A stretch of DNA of 64,000 nt. Origin: UBA6912 sp963792895 (GTDB taxonomy: Bacteria > Actinomycetota > Acidimicrobiia > Spongiisociales > UBA5794). Made by a program: the position numbers and the translations under genes. Numbering within the stretch: position 1 is the stretch's first letter; each line of letters opens with the position of its first letter. Shown in pieces: positions 16,742 through 24,859 of the stretch. The notes beneath the pieces are model-generated. The model was given only the letters and a program-made list of their open reading frames with translations. It ran no database searches and was not told the origin of the DNA. The DNA is taken from positions 1,178,001-1,242,000 of the forward strand of contig CAWBYA010000007.1 of the NCBI GenBank assembly GCA_963792895.1, read 5' to 3'.

Positions 16742-19121
16742 CCGACGTCCCCGGCTTCGGAGCCCCGGCCGCCCGCACCCTCGAGGTCGTAGGCACCCCG
16801 GCAACGCGCATCGACGGTCTGGAGAAGGTCACGGGTGCGGCCGAGTACGTCGACGACATCGAGTTCGGCGCCGACCTGCTGCACGCTGGCATCGTCGAGA
16901 GCCCCCATCCGCACGCCCGCATCGTGTCGATCGACACCAGCGCCGCCGAGGCGCTGCCCGGGGTCGTGAAGGTCGTCACCGGCGAGGATTTCCCTTTCAC
17001 GTTCGGTCTCTACATGAAGGATCGCTACGTGTTCGCCCAGGACCGTGTGCGCTTCGTCGGCGAGCAGGTGGCGGCCGTCGTCGCCCGCGACCCCGAAGGT
17101 GGCCAAGCGCGCGGCCCGTCTGGTCGAGGTCGTCTACGAGGAGCTGCCTGCGATCTACGACCCGCTGAAGGCGGTCGAGGACTCTGCCGACCTCATCCAT
17201 CCCGGACTTGGGCGACTACCCCCACGTGCCGTGGTTCTTCCCACACGCCGGCACCAACATCGCCCACTGGCGCAAGACGCGCAAGGGCGACATCGACGAC
17301 GGGTTCGCTGCCGCGGACGTGATCCTCGAGGACACCTACAGGGTGCCGCGCTACGCCCACTGCGCCATCGAGCCCCACGTCGTGGTGGGGCTGTACGACC
17401 GGGCGGGGCGGCTGACGCTGTGGTCGGCCTCCCAGTCGCCGTACACCCAGCGCCACCTCTTCGCCGAGGCGCTGGCGCCGCTCGGCCTATCCGACAAGGA
17501 CGTCCGGGTGGTCACCCCGTACGTCGGCGGCGGGTTCGGCGGCAAGGCCGGGGTATCGATGGAGATCATCGGCGCCGCCCTGGCCACCGCGGTGCAGGGC
17601 CACCCGGTGAAGGTGCGCTGGACCCGCGAGCAGGAGTTCTACAACACCTACCAGCGCCAGGGTCTCGTGGCACACGTCAAGATGGGGGTGACCAGCGACG
17701 GCACCATCACCGCCCTCGAGCACACGCTGCACTGGGACGCCGGGGCGTACGTCGAGTACGGCGCCAACGTCGTGAACGCCGCCGGTCTGTCGGCGACCGG
17801 CCCCTACCGGATCCCCAACGTGAAGATCGACTCGCTGTGCGTCTACACCAACCTGCCGCCCGGCGGGCCCTACCGCGGGTTCGGTTACTCCGAGTTCCAC
17901 TTCGGGCTCGAGTCGCACATCACCCGGCTGGCGCACGCCATCGGGATGGACCCGGTCGAGTTCCGCCGCCGCAACGCCATCTCCGAAGGGGACACGCTGG
18001 CCTACGGCGCCGAGATGAACCCGTCCGGTCTTCAGGAAGCGATCGATCGAACCGCCGCCGCCATCGGTTGGGGCGAGCAGGAGCCGCCGAGCATCCCCGG
18101 CCGCAAGGTCGGGAAGGGGTTCGCCCTCTTCTGGAAGGCCCCAGCGATGCCGCCGAACGCCTCGTCTGCGTCGTTCCTCAAGTTCAACGAGGACGGCAGC
18201 ATCAACATCAGCGTGTCGGGCATGGAGATCGGCCAGGGCTACCTCACCGTGATGGCTCAGATCGCCTCGGAGGTCCTGACGGTGCCGACCAGCAAGATCC
18301 GGGTGGAGACCCCCGACACCGACCGCAACCCGTACGAGTGGCAGACGGTGGCGTCGCACGTCACGTGGAGCTGCGGCAATGCGGTGCGGGCTGCGGCGAT
18401 CGAGGCGCGCGAGAAGATCTTCGAGGTCGTGTATCGCGTGCACGGCTTCGAGGAGGACTCGCTCTACCTCGAGGACGAGCAGGTGCGCTGCACCACCGAT
18501 CCCGAGTTCTCGCTGGCGCTGAGCGATTTCGTCATCGACGGCATCGAGGCCGAGGACGGCACGTTCAAGGGCGGCCCCATCGTCGGCACCGGCATGTTCA
18601 TGCCGGAGTTCACCTCCACCCGCAGCGACCCGGAGACCAGCCAGGGCGGCCACCCGAACGTGCACTACACCGTGGGGGCGGCCGGGGCGATCGTCGAGAT
18701 CGACCCGGAGACCGGCAAGATGCAGGTGCGCAAGACCGCGCTCGCCGTCGACGTCGGCAAGGCGATCAACCCCGGTCTCATCGAGGGCCAGATCACCGGC
18801 GGCATCGTGCAGGGCCTGGCAACCGTGCTCTACGAGGACATGCGCTTCGACGATCACGGGCGGCTGCTCAACCCCAACTTCACCGACTACAAGATCCCGA
18901 CCGCCCTCGACATCCCAGACGAGATCGTCCCGATCATCGTCGAAGTGCCGCAGCCGGACGGCCCGTTCGGAGCCCGCGGGGTGGGCGAGCACACGATGAT
19001 CCCGGCCGCCCCGGTCATCGCCAACGCCGTCGAGGACGCCCTCGGCATCCGCATCACGTCGATGCCCATCACGGCGGAGAAGGTGGCGCTCACCCTCCTC
19101 GCCGCAGCCACCGAGAAATGA
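16738..19121 (+). CDS. Molybdenum hydroxylase large (Mo-pterin) subunit, xanthine dehydrogenase family, with two frameshifts
   Basis: The product is spread over three frames. Dropping one G near 17099 (DPEVAK restored) and one G near 17204 (HPDLGDYPHVPW restored) gives 793 residues, the family norm. Molybdenum-site features are GGGFGGKAG, PYRGFGYSE, the MEIGQGYLT loop and GARGVGEHTM with the catalytic Glu. The active loop is PYRGFG, not the AYRCSFR of form I CO dehydrogenase, so a CO-oxidising role is unlikely. It hydroxylates an unknown heterocycle, aldehyde or acyl compound. The downstream thiolase-fold and DUF35 genes suggest a CoA-linked substrate (inference). Both frameshifts are single extra bases in G-runs, likely consensus errors. 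Confidence 0.85.
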
Positions 19122-19132
19122 GGAGATGAGCC

Positions 19133-19895
19133 GTGTCCGTTGACCTGGAGAAGATCTTGCGTCCGGTCGATCAGCCGATGGCGCCGTTTCCCGCCAAGTA
19201 CGTGACGCTCGCCAGCGGGGAGCCGATGGTCATCCGGCAGATCGACCGCGACGAGGTGCCCGACGTCCTGCCCCACATCGAGCCGCTGATCCACGTCGAG
19301 CGGGATTTCTACGACCTGGTGGCGGCGCGGGTCTACGCCGAGCTGCTCAGCTACTCCCGTCACCGGGTGCAGGACGAGTATGTGCTGGTCGCCCAGATCC
19401 ACGGCGAGCTGGCCGCGGTGGTGAACGGCCGCCAGGTGACGCCTGAGCTGGGGATGTCGCTGCACACCATCGCGCTGCGGCGCGGTCTGCGGATCGGGGC
19501 GCACTCGTTCGCCGCCAAGATGGAGTACCACCTCGACATCCTCGGCCACGACGCAGGTGCTCATCGTCGCCGAGTCGCCGATCGGGTTCCGCCGCTGGAT
19601 GATCGAGTACCGGCTCGAGAAGCGCTTCGCTACGCCCCACGAGCTGGGCGGCGTGCCGTCGTGGGCACTGACCCGGGAGCTGTTCGACGCCGCGCGAGAC
19701 AGCCTCGTCGTCGGGCGACGCCCGGTGCCGGACGCACCTGCTCGCGAAGGCGAAGGCGGCGATCCTGCCGCCGTCGGACCCGCCGACTCCGCCGGCAGGA
19801 CCTGATGGCGGCGACCCGGGCGATGTACGACCCCACCGGGACGGCGCTGATGCTGGAGCGGTGGGCGCACGAAGGGAGGCCGCAGCCATGCGTGA
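19133..19895 (+). CDS. Acetyltransferase-like (GNAT-like) protein of unknown function, multiply frameshifted
   Basis: GTG start, 11 bp after the Mo subunit. Coding sequence passes through all three frames; single extra bases near 19555, 19716-19735, 19797 and 19872 explain this, and correcting them yields 252 residues ending in a TGA at 19893-19895 that overlaps the next ATG. Readable parts are MSVDLEKILRPVDQPMAPFP, IHGELAAVVNGR, LRIGAHSFAAKMEYHLDIL, VLIVAESPIGFRRWMIEYRLEKRF and AATRAMYDPTGTALMLERWAHEG. The pattern around GELAAVVNG and the later helix/strand resembles a GNAT acyltransferase, but I cannot assign it firmly. The position inside the operon implies action on the same substrate as the hydroxylase. 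Confidence 0.5.
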
Positions 19896-21062
19896 CGTCT
19901 ACGTCGCCGGCATCGGCATCACGACCTTCACCCGGCTCGAGTACCCGCTGGCCGAGATCGCGGCCTACCCGGCGATGCTGGCGTTGCGCGACGCCGGGAT
20001 CCGCGACGTCGACCACGTCTACGTCGCCAACATGGGGAGTGCCCGGGTCAACCACCAGACGGCGCTGGCGAGCGCGGTGGTCGACACGCTCAGCCTCACG
20101 CCCGCCGGCGCCGCCGTGGTCGAGAACGGCCCGGCGTCGGGAGCTTCGGCGATCAAGGCGGGCTTCGCGGCGGTCGCCTCCGGGCTGCACGACGTGGTGC
20201 TGGTGACCGGTGCCGAGCGGATGCGGGAGGTGAACAACCTCGAGGCCACCGACTTCGTCGCCACGCTCACGCATCCGCTCGCCGAGTACATCTACGGCGT
20301 GACCTTGCCGGCGCACGCGGCGATGTTCACCCGCCTGTACATGAAGCGCTACGGAGTGACGGAGCGGCACCTCGCGATGGTGGCGGTGAAGAACCAGAAC
20401 GCGGCGATGCGCAACGAGTTCGCTCACCTCCATCAGCCGATCACCCTGGAAGGCATCCTCGACTCGCCCGAGGCGGTGACCAACAACCCGTACGTGGCCG
20501 AGCCGCTGCGGTTCTTCGACGCTGCCCGGTGTCGGACGGCGGGGCGGCGCTGCTGCTCGTTTCTGCGGAGGTCGCACAGACGATCGACCGGCCGCTGGTT
20601 CGAATCGCCGGCGTCGGACAGGCGACCGACACCCATGCCGTGCACGAGCGCACCGAGCCGACCGACCTGCTGGCGGTGCGGGTGGCGGCGGCGAAGTCGT
20701 TCGAGATGGCGGGGCTCACGCCAGACGACGTCGACGTGGCCGAGCTGCACGACGCCTTCACGATCCTCGAGATCGTCGAGAGCGAGGAGGTCGGCTTCTT
20801 CGCCAAGGGCGAGGGGCATCTGGCGCTGGAGAAGGGGGAGACGGCGCTCGGCGGGAAGATCCCGATCAACGTCGGCGGCGGCCTCAAGGGCCATGGCCAC
20901 CCGGTTGGCGCCACCGGCGTCGCCCAGGCCCACGAGATCGTCACCCAACTGCGCGGCGAGGCCGGGGAGCGCCAGGTGGAAGAGGCGACGGTGGGCTTCA
21001 CCTGCAACTTCGGCGGGTTCGGCAACAACGTCGTCTGTCTCACGTTCGTGAAGGAGGCGTGA
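19888..21062 (+). CDS. Thiolase-fold protein lacking the nucleophilic Cys (SCP2/Ltp2-like), one frameshift
   Basis: A missing base in the CCC near 20524-20528 splits the frame; restoring it (FFDAAPVSDGGAALL) gives 391 residues, typical of SCP2-type thiolases. The site that should carry the acyl-accepting Cys reads VENGPASGASA, with Pro82 where active thiolases have Cys in ACASG. The HDAF motif (ELHDAFTILE), GHPVGATG with its His, and CNFGGFG are kept. Cys-less thiolase-fold proteins paired with DUF35 proteins include the steroid side-chain retro-aldolase Ltp2 with ChsH2, so C-C cleavage of a hydroxyacyl-CoA is a reasonable guess. The DUF35 gene follows immediately with TGATG overlap. Confidence 0.75.
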
Positions 21063-21403
21063 TGGCTCGGGAGATCTACGCCTATCGGTGCCGGCGCTGC
21101 GGCACGCTGCACTACCCGTTCCGGATGGTGTGCAAGAGCTGCCGGGAGAACGACATGTTCGAGTTCGACCCGGAACCGCTTCCGAAGCGGGGCAAGCTGC
21201 TGACGTTCACCCACGTCCATGCGTTGCCCGCCGACTTCGATGTACCTCGGCTCGGCCTCGGGATGGTCCAGCTCGAGAACGGCATCCGCATGACAGGACA
21301 GCTCGCAGTCGAGGACCCGACGATGGGCATGGACGTGGTCGGTGAGGTGAACGTGGTACGCCACGCCGGATACGAAGACCGCTACGGCATGGTCTTCAGC
21401 TAG
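21062..21403 (+). CDS. DUF35 OB-fold protein with N-terminal zinc ribbon
   Basis: 113 residues. ATG at 21062 is preferred over GTG at 21059 because it is four bases from AAGGAGG. A zinc ribbon (CRRCGTLHYPFRMVCKSC) precedes the OB-fold (GKLLTFTHVHALP, GLGMVQLENGIRMTGQ, MDVVGEVNVV). DUF35 proteins bind thiolase-fold enzymes and hold the CoA moiety, as in the archaeal thiolase/HMG-CoA synthase complex and in steroid-degrading aldolases. Here it should be the partner of the protein encoded just upstream. Confidence 0.85.
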   Translation: MAREIYAYRCRRCGTLHYPFRMVCKSCRENDMFEFDPEPLPKRGKLLTFTHVHALPADFDVPRLGLGMVQLENGIRMTGQLAVEDPTMGMDVVGEVNVVRHAGYEDRYGMVFS

Positions 21404-21430
21404 GGCGGGTGCGTCGAGACACCGATCCTT

Positions 21431-21465
21431 AAGGCTCGGCTGTACCGAATCGGTACACGATGGCC
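21431..21465 (-). repeat. Palindromic interspersed repeat, copy 3 (inverted)
   Basis: AAGGCTCGGCT, core GTACCG-AAT-CGGTAC at 21442-21456, then ACGATGGCC. Read on the minus strand it is the same element as copies 1-2 and 4-5. It lies 27 bp past the DUF35 stop. The rest of the gap to 21674 holds no gene I can support. Confidence 0.65.
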
Positions 21466-21674
21466 GTGAGTTCGGGCGGGGGCGCTCGATCAGCACGTCG
21501 TCTTCCGCCACGCCGGGCCGTGCGACGTCACGAAGCTACAACCGCTCGGCGCCAGTACCCGTCTTGGAGATCGGCGTCACGGGCTGTCGGTCGTCGACGT
21601 GCGCTTCAACGAGGGTTCTGTCCGACGCCGCCACGTGAGCCCTCCTGAGCGTGGTGGCACCGGTTTCGTGTTCC

Positions 21675-22643
21675 TCAGACCGTCACGATCACCTTGCCGC
21701 GTGCGTGTCCCGAGCCGGCCTCACGGATTGCGGCGCCGGCGTCGCTGAGCGCGTAGGTCTTCCCGACCATGGGCGTGACCTTGCCGGCCGCGATGAGATC
21801 GGTGAGCGTGAGGAGGTCATCTCGTTTCGCAACCGACAGGAACGGCCGCAGCTTCTGGCTTACGAACGGCGACGCGATCCAGGCCTTGAATATGCGCCCA
21901 ACGCTTCCGATCCACGGTCCGCCCACCCCACTGTTGGGGATCAGCGTTCCCTTGTGGCTCAGTACCCGCCGCCGCTCGGCCAGCGAGTGCGTGTCGGCGA
22001 TGTCGACAATCGCGTCGTACCGCTCGGCCCCTTCGGCGAAGTCCTCTTGCGTGTAGTCGATGACGTGGTCGGCGCCGAGCGACCGGACGAAATCCAGGTT
22101 CGGGGTGCTGCACACGCCGGTCACCTCAGCCCCGAGGGACTTGGCGATCTGGACGGTGAAGCTCCCGATGCCGCCCGAGGCCCCGTTCACGAGGACCTTG
22201 TCGCCGGGCATCACCTCGGCGACGTCCCGCAGGGCTTGGAGCGCGACACAACCGGCCATCGGCACGCCTGCAGCCTGCTCGAAGCTGATCCCGGCCGGCT
22301 TGGGCACGAGATGGTCCGCAGGTACGGCGGCGTACTCAGCGAAGGCGCCCGTACACCATCCGAACACCTCGTCGCCCACCCGGAGCCCGGTCACGTCGTC
22401 CCCCACCTCTTCAACCGTTCCGGCGACGTCTGTACCACGCACTCTCTTGCGGGGGGCTCGCAACCCGTAGCCCAGACGCATGATGTACGGCATACCACTG
22501 GTCATCGACCAGTCGGCCCAGTTTGCGCCAGCGGCGTGGACCCGGACGAGAACCTCACCGTCACGCAGGTGCGGCGCGGCGACATCCTCGATCGCACACA
22601 CCTCGTCGGCGGCGCCGTACTCGTTGTGGACGGCTGCCTTCAT
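21675..22643 (-). CDS. Zinc-independent MDR-family NAD(P)-dependent alcohol dehydrogenase / quinone oxidoreductase
   Basis: 322 residues. The GroES-like N-terminal domain (MKAAVHNEYGAADEV, AAGANWADWSMTSG, GTDVAGTVEEVG) is followed by the Rossmann domain with VNGASGGIGSFTVQIAKSLGAEV. Cys ligands for the catalytic and structural zinc are absent, which is typical of quinone oxidoreductase-like members. It reduces a quinone, enone or aldehyde with NAD(P)H; substrate unknown. It is transcribed leftward, away from the tryptophanase gene, with the paired repeats 4 and 5 between the two starts. Confidence 0.85.
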   Translation of the reverse strand: MKAAVHNEYGAADEVCAIEDVAAPHLRDGEVLVRVHAAGANWADWSMTSGMPYIMRLGYGLRAPRKRVRGTDVAGTVEEVGDDVTGLRVGDEVFGWCTGAFAEYAAVPADHLVPKPAGISFEQAAGVPMAGCVALQALRDVAEVMPGDKVLVNGASGGIGSFTVQIAKSLGAEVTGVCSTPNLDFVRSLGADHVIDYTQEDFAEGAERYDAIVDIADTHSLAERRRVLSHKGTLIPNSGVGGPWIGSVGRIFKAWIASPFVSQKLRPFLSVAKRDDLLTLTDLIAAGKVTPMVGKTYALSDAGAAIREAGSGHARGKVIVTV

Positions 22644-22766
22644 GATGTTCTCCTCCGACGGTGTTGCTTGCGAACCATCGTGTGCTGATCCGCCTCATGA
22701 CCGCTAGGGCCGACAGCCCTTCCGTCAGCCCCGCCGATCGGTCCTCTTCGCGCCCGGCGAACCTTC

Positions 22767-22809
22767 GGCCATTGTGTACCGAATCGGTACAGCCGAACCT
22801 GAGGTTTGG
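22767..22809 (+). repeat. Palindromic interspersed repeat, copy 4
   Basis: GGCCATTGT, core GTACCG-AAT-CGGTAC at 22776-22790, then AGCCGAACCTGAGGTTTGG. CGAACCTTCGG lies just before it. It sits in the 322-bp divergent region between the MDR dehydrogenase and tryptophanase genes. Confidence 0.7.
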
Positions 22810-22828
22810 TGTTCTTCGGCGAGCTTTC

Positions 22829-22871
22829 GGCCATTGTGTACCGCTTCGGTACAGCCGAACCTGAGGTTCGG
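22829..22871 (+). repeat. Palindromic interspersed repeat, copy 5
   Basis: Direct copy 62 bp after copy 4. Core GTACCG-CTT-CGGTAC at 22838-22852, followed by a second hairpin CCGAACC-TGA-GGTTCGG at 22855-22871. The remaining ~95 bp to the tryptophanase start should include its promoter, which I cannot pinpoint. Confidence 0.7.
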
Positions 22872-22965
22872 TCCGGCCGGTCGGCCGGCATCGGGGGACT
22901 CGGGGCCCTGGCGGGGTGGCGCAGGCCGCGATCCAATCGTGGTACCGCACCTTCGAGGAGAGTCC

Positions 22966-24342
22966 GTGCCGTATCGCACCATCATCGAGCCGTTCCGCAT
23001 CCACAGTGTTCAGGCGATCCGGTATCCGACACTCGAAGAGCGCCAGGCTGCGCTCGAGGCAGCCGGCTACAACCTGTTCGGGCTCCACGCCGACGACGTG
23101 ATCATCGACCTGCTCACCGACTCGGGTACCGGTGCGATGTCGTCCAAGCAGTGGGCTGGGATGATGGACGGCGACGAGTCGTATGCGGGCAGCAAGTCGT
23201 ACTACCGGTTCCGCGACACCATCAAGGAGCTCAGCGGCTTCGCCGAGGTCATCCCCACCCACCAAGGGCGAGCGGCAGAGCGCATCCTCTTCGCGGTGGC
23301 CGTTCATGCGGACGACGTCGTCCCCAACAACACCCACTTCGATACCACCCGGGCCAACGTCGAGTACCAGCACGCGGAAGCTCGCGACCTCGTGATCGCC
23401 GAGGGTCATGATCCTTCCTCCCTCCACCCGTTCAAGGGCAACATGGACGTGTCCGCTCTGGAGGCGACGATCGACGAGGTCGGGCGCACGCGCATCCCGC
23501 TCGTCTTGATGACGGTGACGAACAACTCGGGCGGAGGTCAGCCCGTTTCGATGGCCAACATCCGGGCCGTGAGCGATCTCTGCCGGGGCCGCGGCATACC
23601 CTTCTTCCTCGATGCGTGCCGGTTTGCCGAGAATGCCTGGTTCATCAAGCAGCGGGAGCCCGGGTACGCCGACCGCACGCCGCGCGAGATCGCCCAAGAG
23701 ATGTTCTCGCTCGCCGATGGTTGCACGATGTCGGCCAAGAAGGACGGGCTCGCCAACATCGGCGGGTTCATCGGCCTCAACGACACAGAGCTCGCCCGGG
23801 ATTGCCGCAACCTGTTGATCCTCACGGAGGGCTTCCCGACGTACGGGGGGCTCGCCGGCTACGACCTAGAGGCCATCGCCCAGGGGCTCGATGAGGTCCT
23901 CGACGAGGAATACCTGCGCTATCGCATCCGGTCGACTGCCTACCTCGCAGAGAAGGTCCTCGCTGCCGGGGTGCCGATCGTTCGGCCACCAGGCGGGCAC
24001 GCGGTGTACCTCGACGCGGCGGCACTGCTCCCGCACATCCCGCCCCATCAGTATCCGGGGCAGGCGCTCGCCGCAGAGCTCTACCTGGACGGCGGAGTGC
24101 GCGGCGTCGAGATGGGATCTGTGATGTTCGGCACTCGCCACGACGACGGCACCGAGTCCGCGGCACCGATGGAGCTGGTTCGCCTCGCCGTGCCGCGCCG
24201 CACCTACACCCAGAGTCACATCGACTATGTGGCCGAAGTGATGATCGATGTTGCCGTTCGCTCCGACCAGCTGCGAGGTTTCCGTATCGTCGAGCAAGCC
24301 CCATGGCTGCGCCACTTCACCTGCCGATTCGAGCCGCTATGA
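22966..24342 (+). CDS. tnaA: Tryptophanase (tryptophan indole-lyase)
   Basis: 458 residues from the GTG at 22966, five bases after GAGGAG. This PLP beta-eliminating lyase splits tryptophan to indole, pyruvate and ammonia. TDSGTGAMSSKQWAGMM, PTHQGRAAERIL, the LDACRFAENAWF segment and the PLP-binding SAKKDGLANIGG (Lys259) mark the tryptophanase/tyrosine phenol-lyase family. Two positions favour tryptophanase. The C-terminal LRHFT keeps the His that is specific to tryptophanase (Phe in tyrosine phenol-lyase). The GVEMGS segment has Met where tyrosine phenol-lyase needs Arg. No TnaC-like leader peptide is recognisable upstream. The VOC gene follows with ATGA overlap. Confidence 0.88.
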   Translation: MPYRTIIEPFRIHSVQAIRYPTLEERQAALEAAGYNLFGLHADDVIIDLLTDSGTGAMSSKQWAGMMDGDESYAGSKSYYRFRDTIKELSGFAEVIPTHQGRAAERILFAVAVHADDVVPNNTHFDTTRANVEYQHAEARDLVIAEGHDPSSLHPFKGNMDVSALEATIDEVGRTRIPLVLMTVTNNSGGGQPVSMANIRAVSDLCRGRGIPFFLDACRFAENAWFIKQREPGYADRTPREIAQEMFSLADGCTMSAKKDGLANIGGFIGLNDTELARDCRNLLILTEGFPTYGGLAGYDLEAIAQGLDEVLDEEYLRYRIRSTAYLAEKVLAAGVPIVRPPGGHAVYLDAAALLPHIPPHQYPGQALAAELYLDGGVRGVEMGSVMFGTRHDDGTESAAPMELVRLAVPRRTYTQSHIDYVAEVMIDVAVRSDQLRGFRIVEQAPWLRHFTCRFEPL

Positions 24343-24773
24343 CGTCGCTGCCGACGAGAAGCGGCGCCGGGCGGTCATTCGATCAGCAGGTGACGTTTCT
24401 CCCAGTCGCCAACCTCGAACGCAGTCACGGGTTCTATGGGGGCGTGCTCGAGCTTCCTCTGGTCCTCGACCAGGGCGACTGCCGCATATACCAGGCGGCC
24501 GGCACTGCGTTCATCGGGGTCTGCGTGCGAGAGCCGGCTGCCTCCCGCGGCGTCCTCCTCACGCTTGTCACCAGCGACGTGGACGGCTGGCATCATCGAC
24601 TCTCCGGCGCCGGTGTGCAGTGCGACCGTCCCCCGGCCCGCAACGACCACTACAACCTCTACCACGCGTTCTATCGCGATCCGGACGGGCATGTGGTCGA
24701 GATCCAGACATTTCTCGACCCGGACTGGCCCGCCGTACTGCCGCCGTCGAGGCCGCCGACGGACACGCAGTGA
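24339..24773 (+). CDS. VOC (glyoxalase/bleomycin-resistance fold) protein
   Basis: 144 residues from the ATG at 24339 that overlaps the tryptophanase stop. The paired beta-alpha-beta-beta-beta fold is indicated by VTFLPVANLERSHGFYGGVLELPLVL, YQAAGTAFIGVCV, and the second half with NLYHAFYRDPDGHVVEIQTFLDP, which carries the His/Glu metal ligands. Function is unknown; coupling to tnaA suggests handling of an indole- or pyruvate-derived product, which is only inference. Confidence 0.8.
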   Translation: MTSLPTRSGAGRSFDQQVTFLPVANLERSHGFYGGVLELPLVLDQGDCRIYQAAGTAFIGVCVREPAASRGVLLTLVTSDVDGWHHRLSGAGVQCDRPPARNDHYNLYHAFYRDPDGHVVEIQTFLDPDWPAVLPPSRPPTDTQ

Positions 24774-24859
24774 CATACCGCACGGCGGCTGAAGCGCCTG
24801 CGGTACGGTGCGGGGGGCGGGACTCGATAGGCTGACGACGACGGGAGCACGGAGGCTGC

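Noticed and set aside
16738..19121. Carbon monoxide dehydrogenase (CoxL) identity
   Set aside because: The form I signature AYRCSFR is absent; the loop reads PYRGFG, typical of xanthine-dehydrogenase-like enzymes.
20588..20612. tRNA T-arm-like GGTTCGAATC
   Set aside because: Lies inside thiolase-fold coding sequence, with no acceptor or anticodon stems around it.
21460..21648. 62-codon open frame after the DUF35 gene
   Set aside because: Arg-rich, with no ribosome site, conserved motif or coding-like periodicity.
22966..24342. Tyrosine phenol-lyase
   Set aside because: The specificity Arg is Met and the C-terminus has LRHFT, with the His of tryptophanases, instead of LRFFT.
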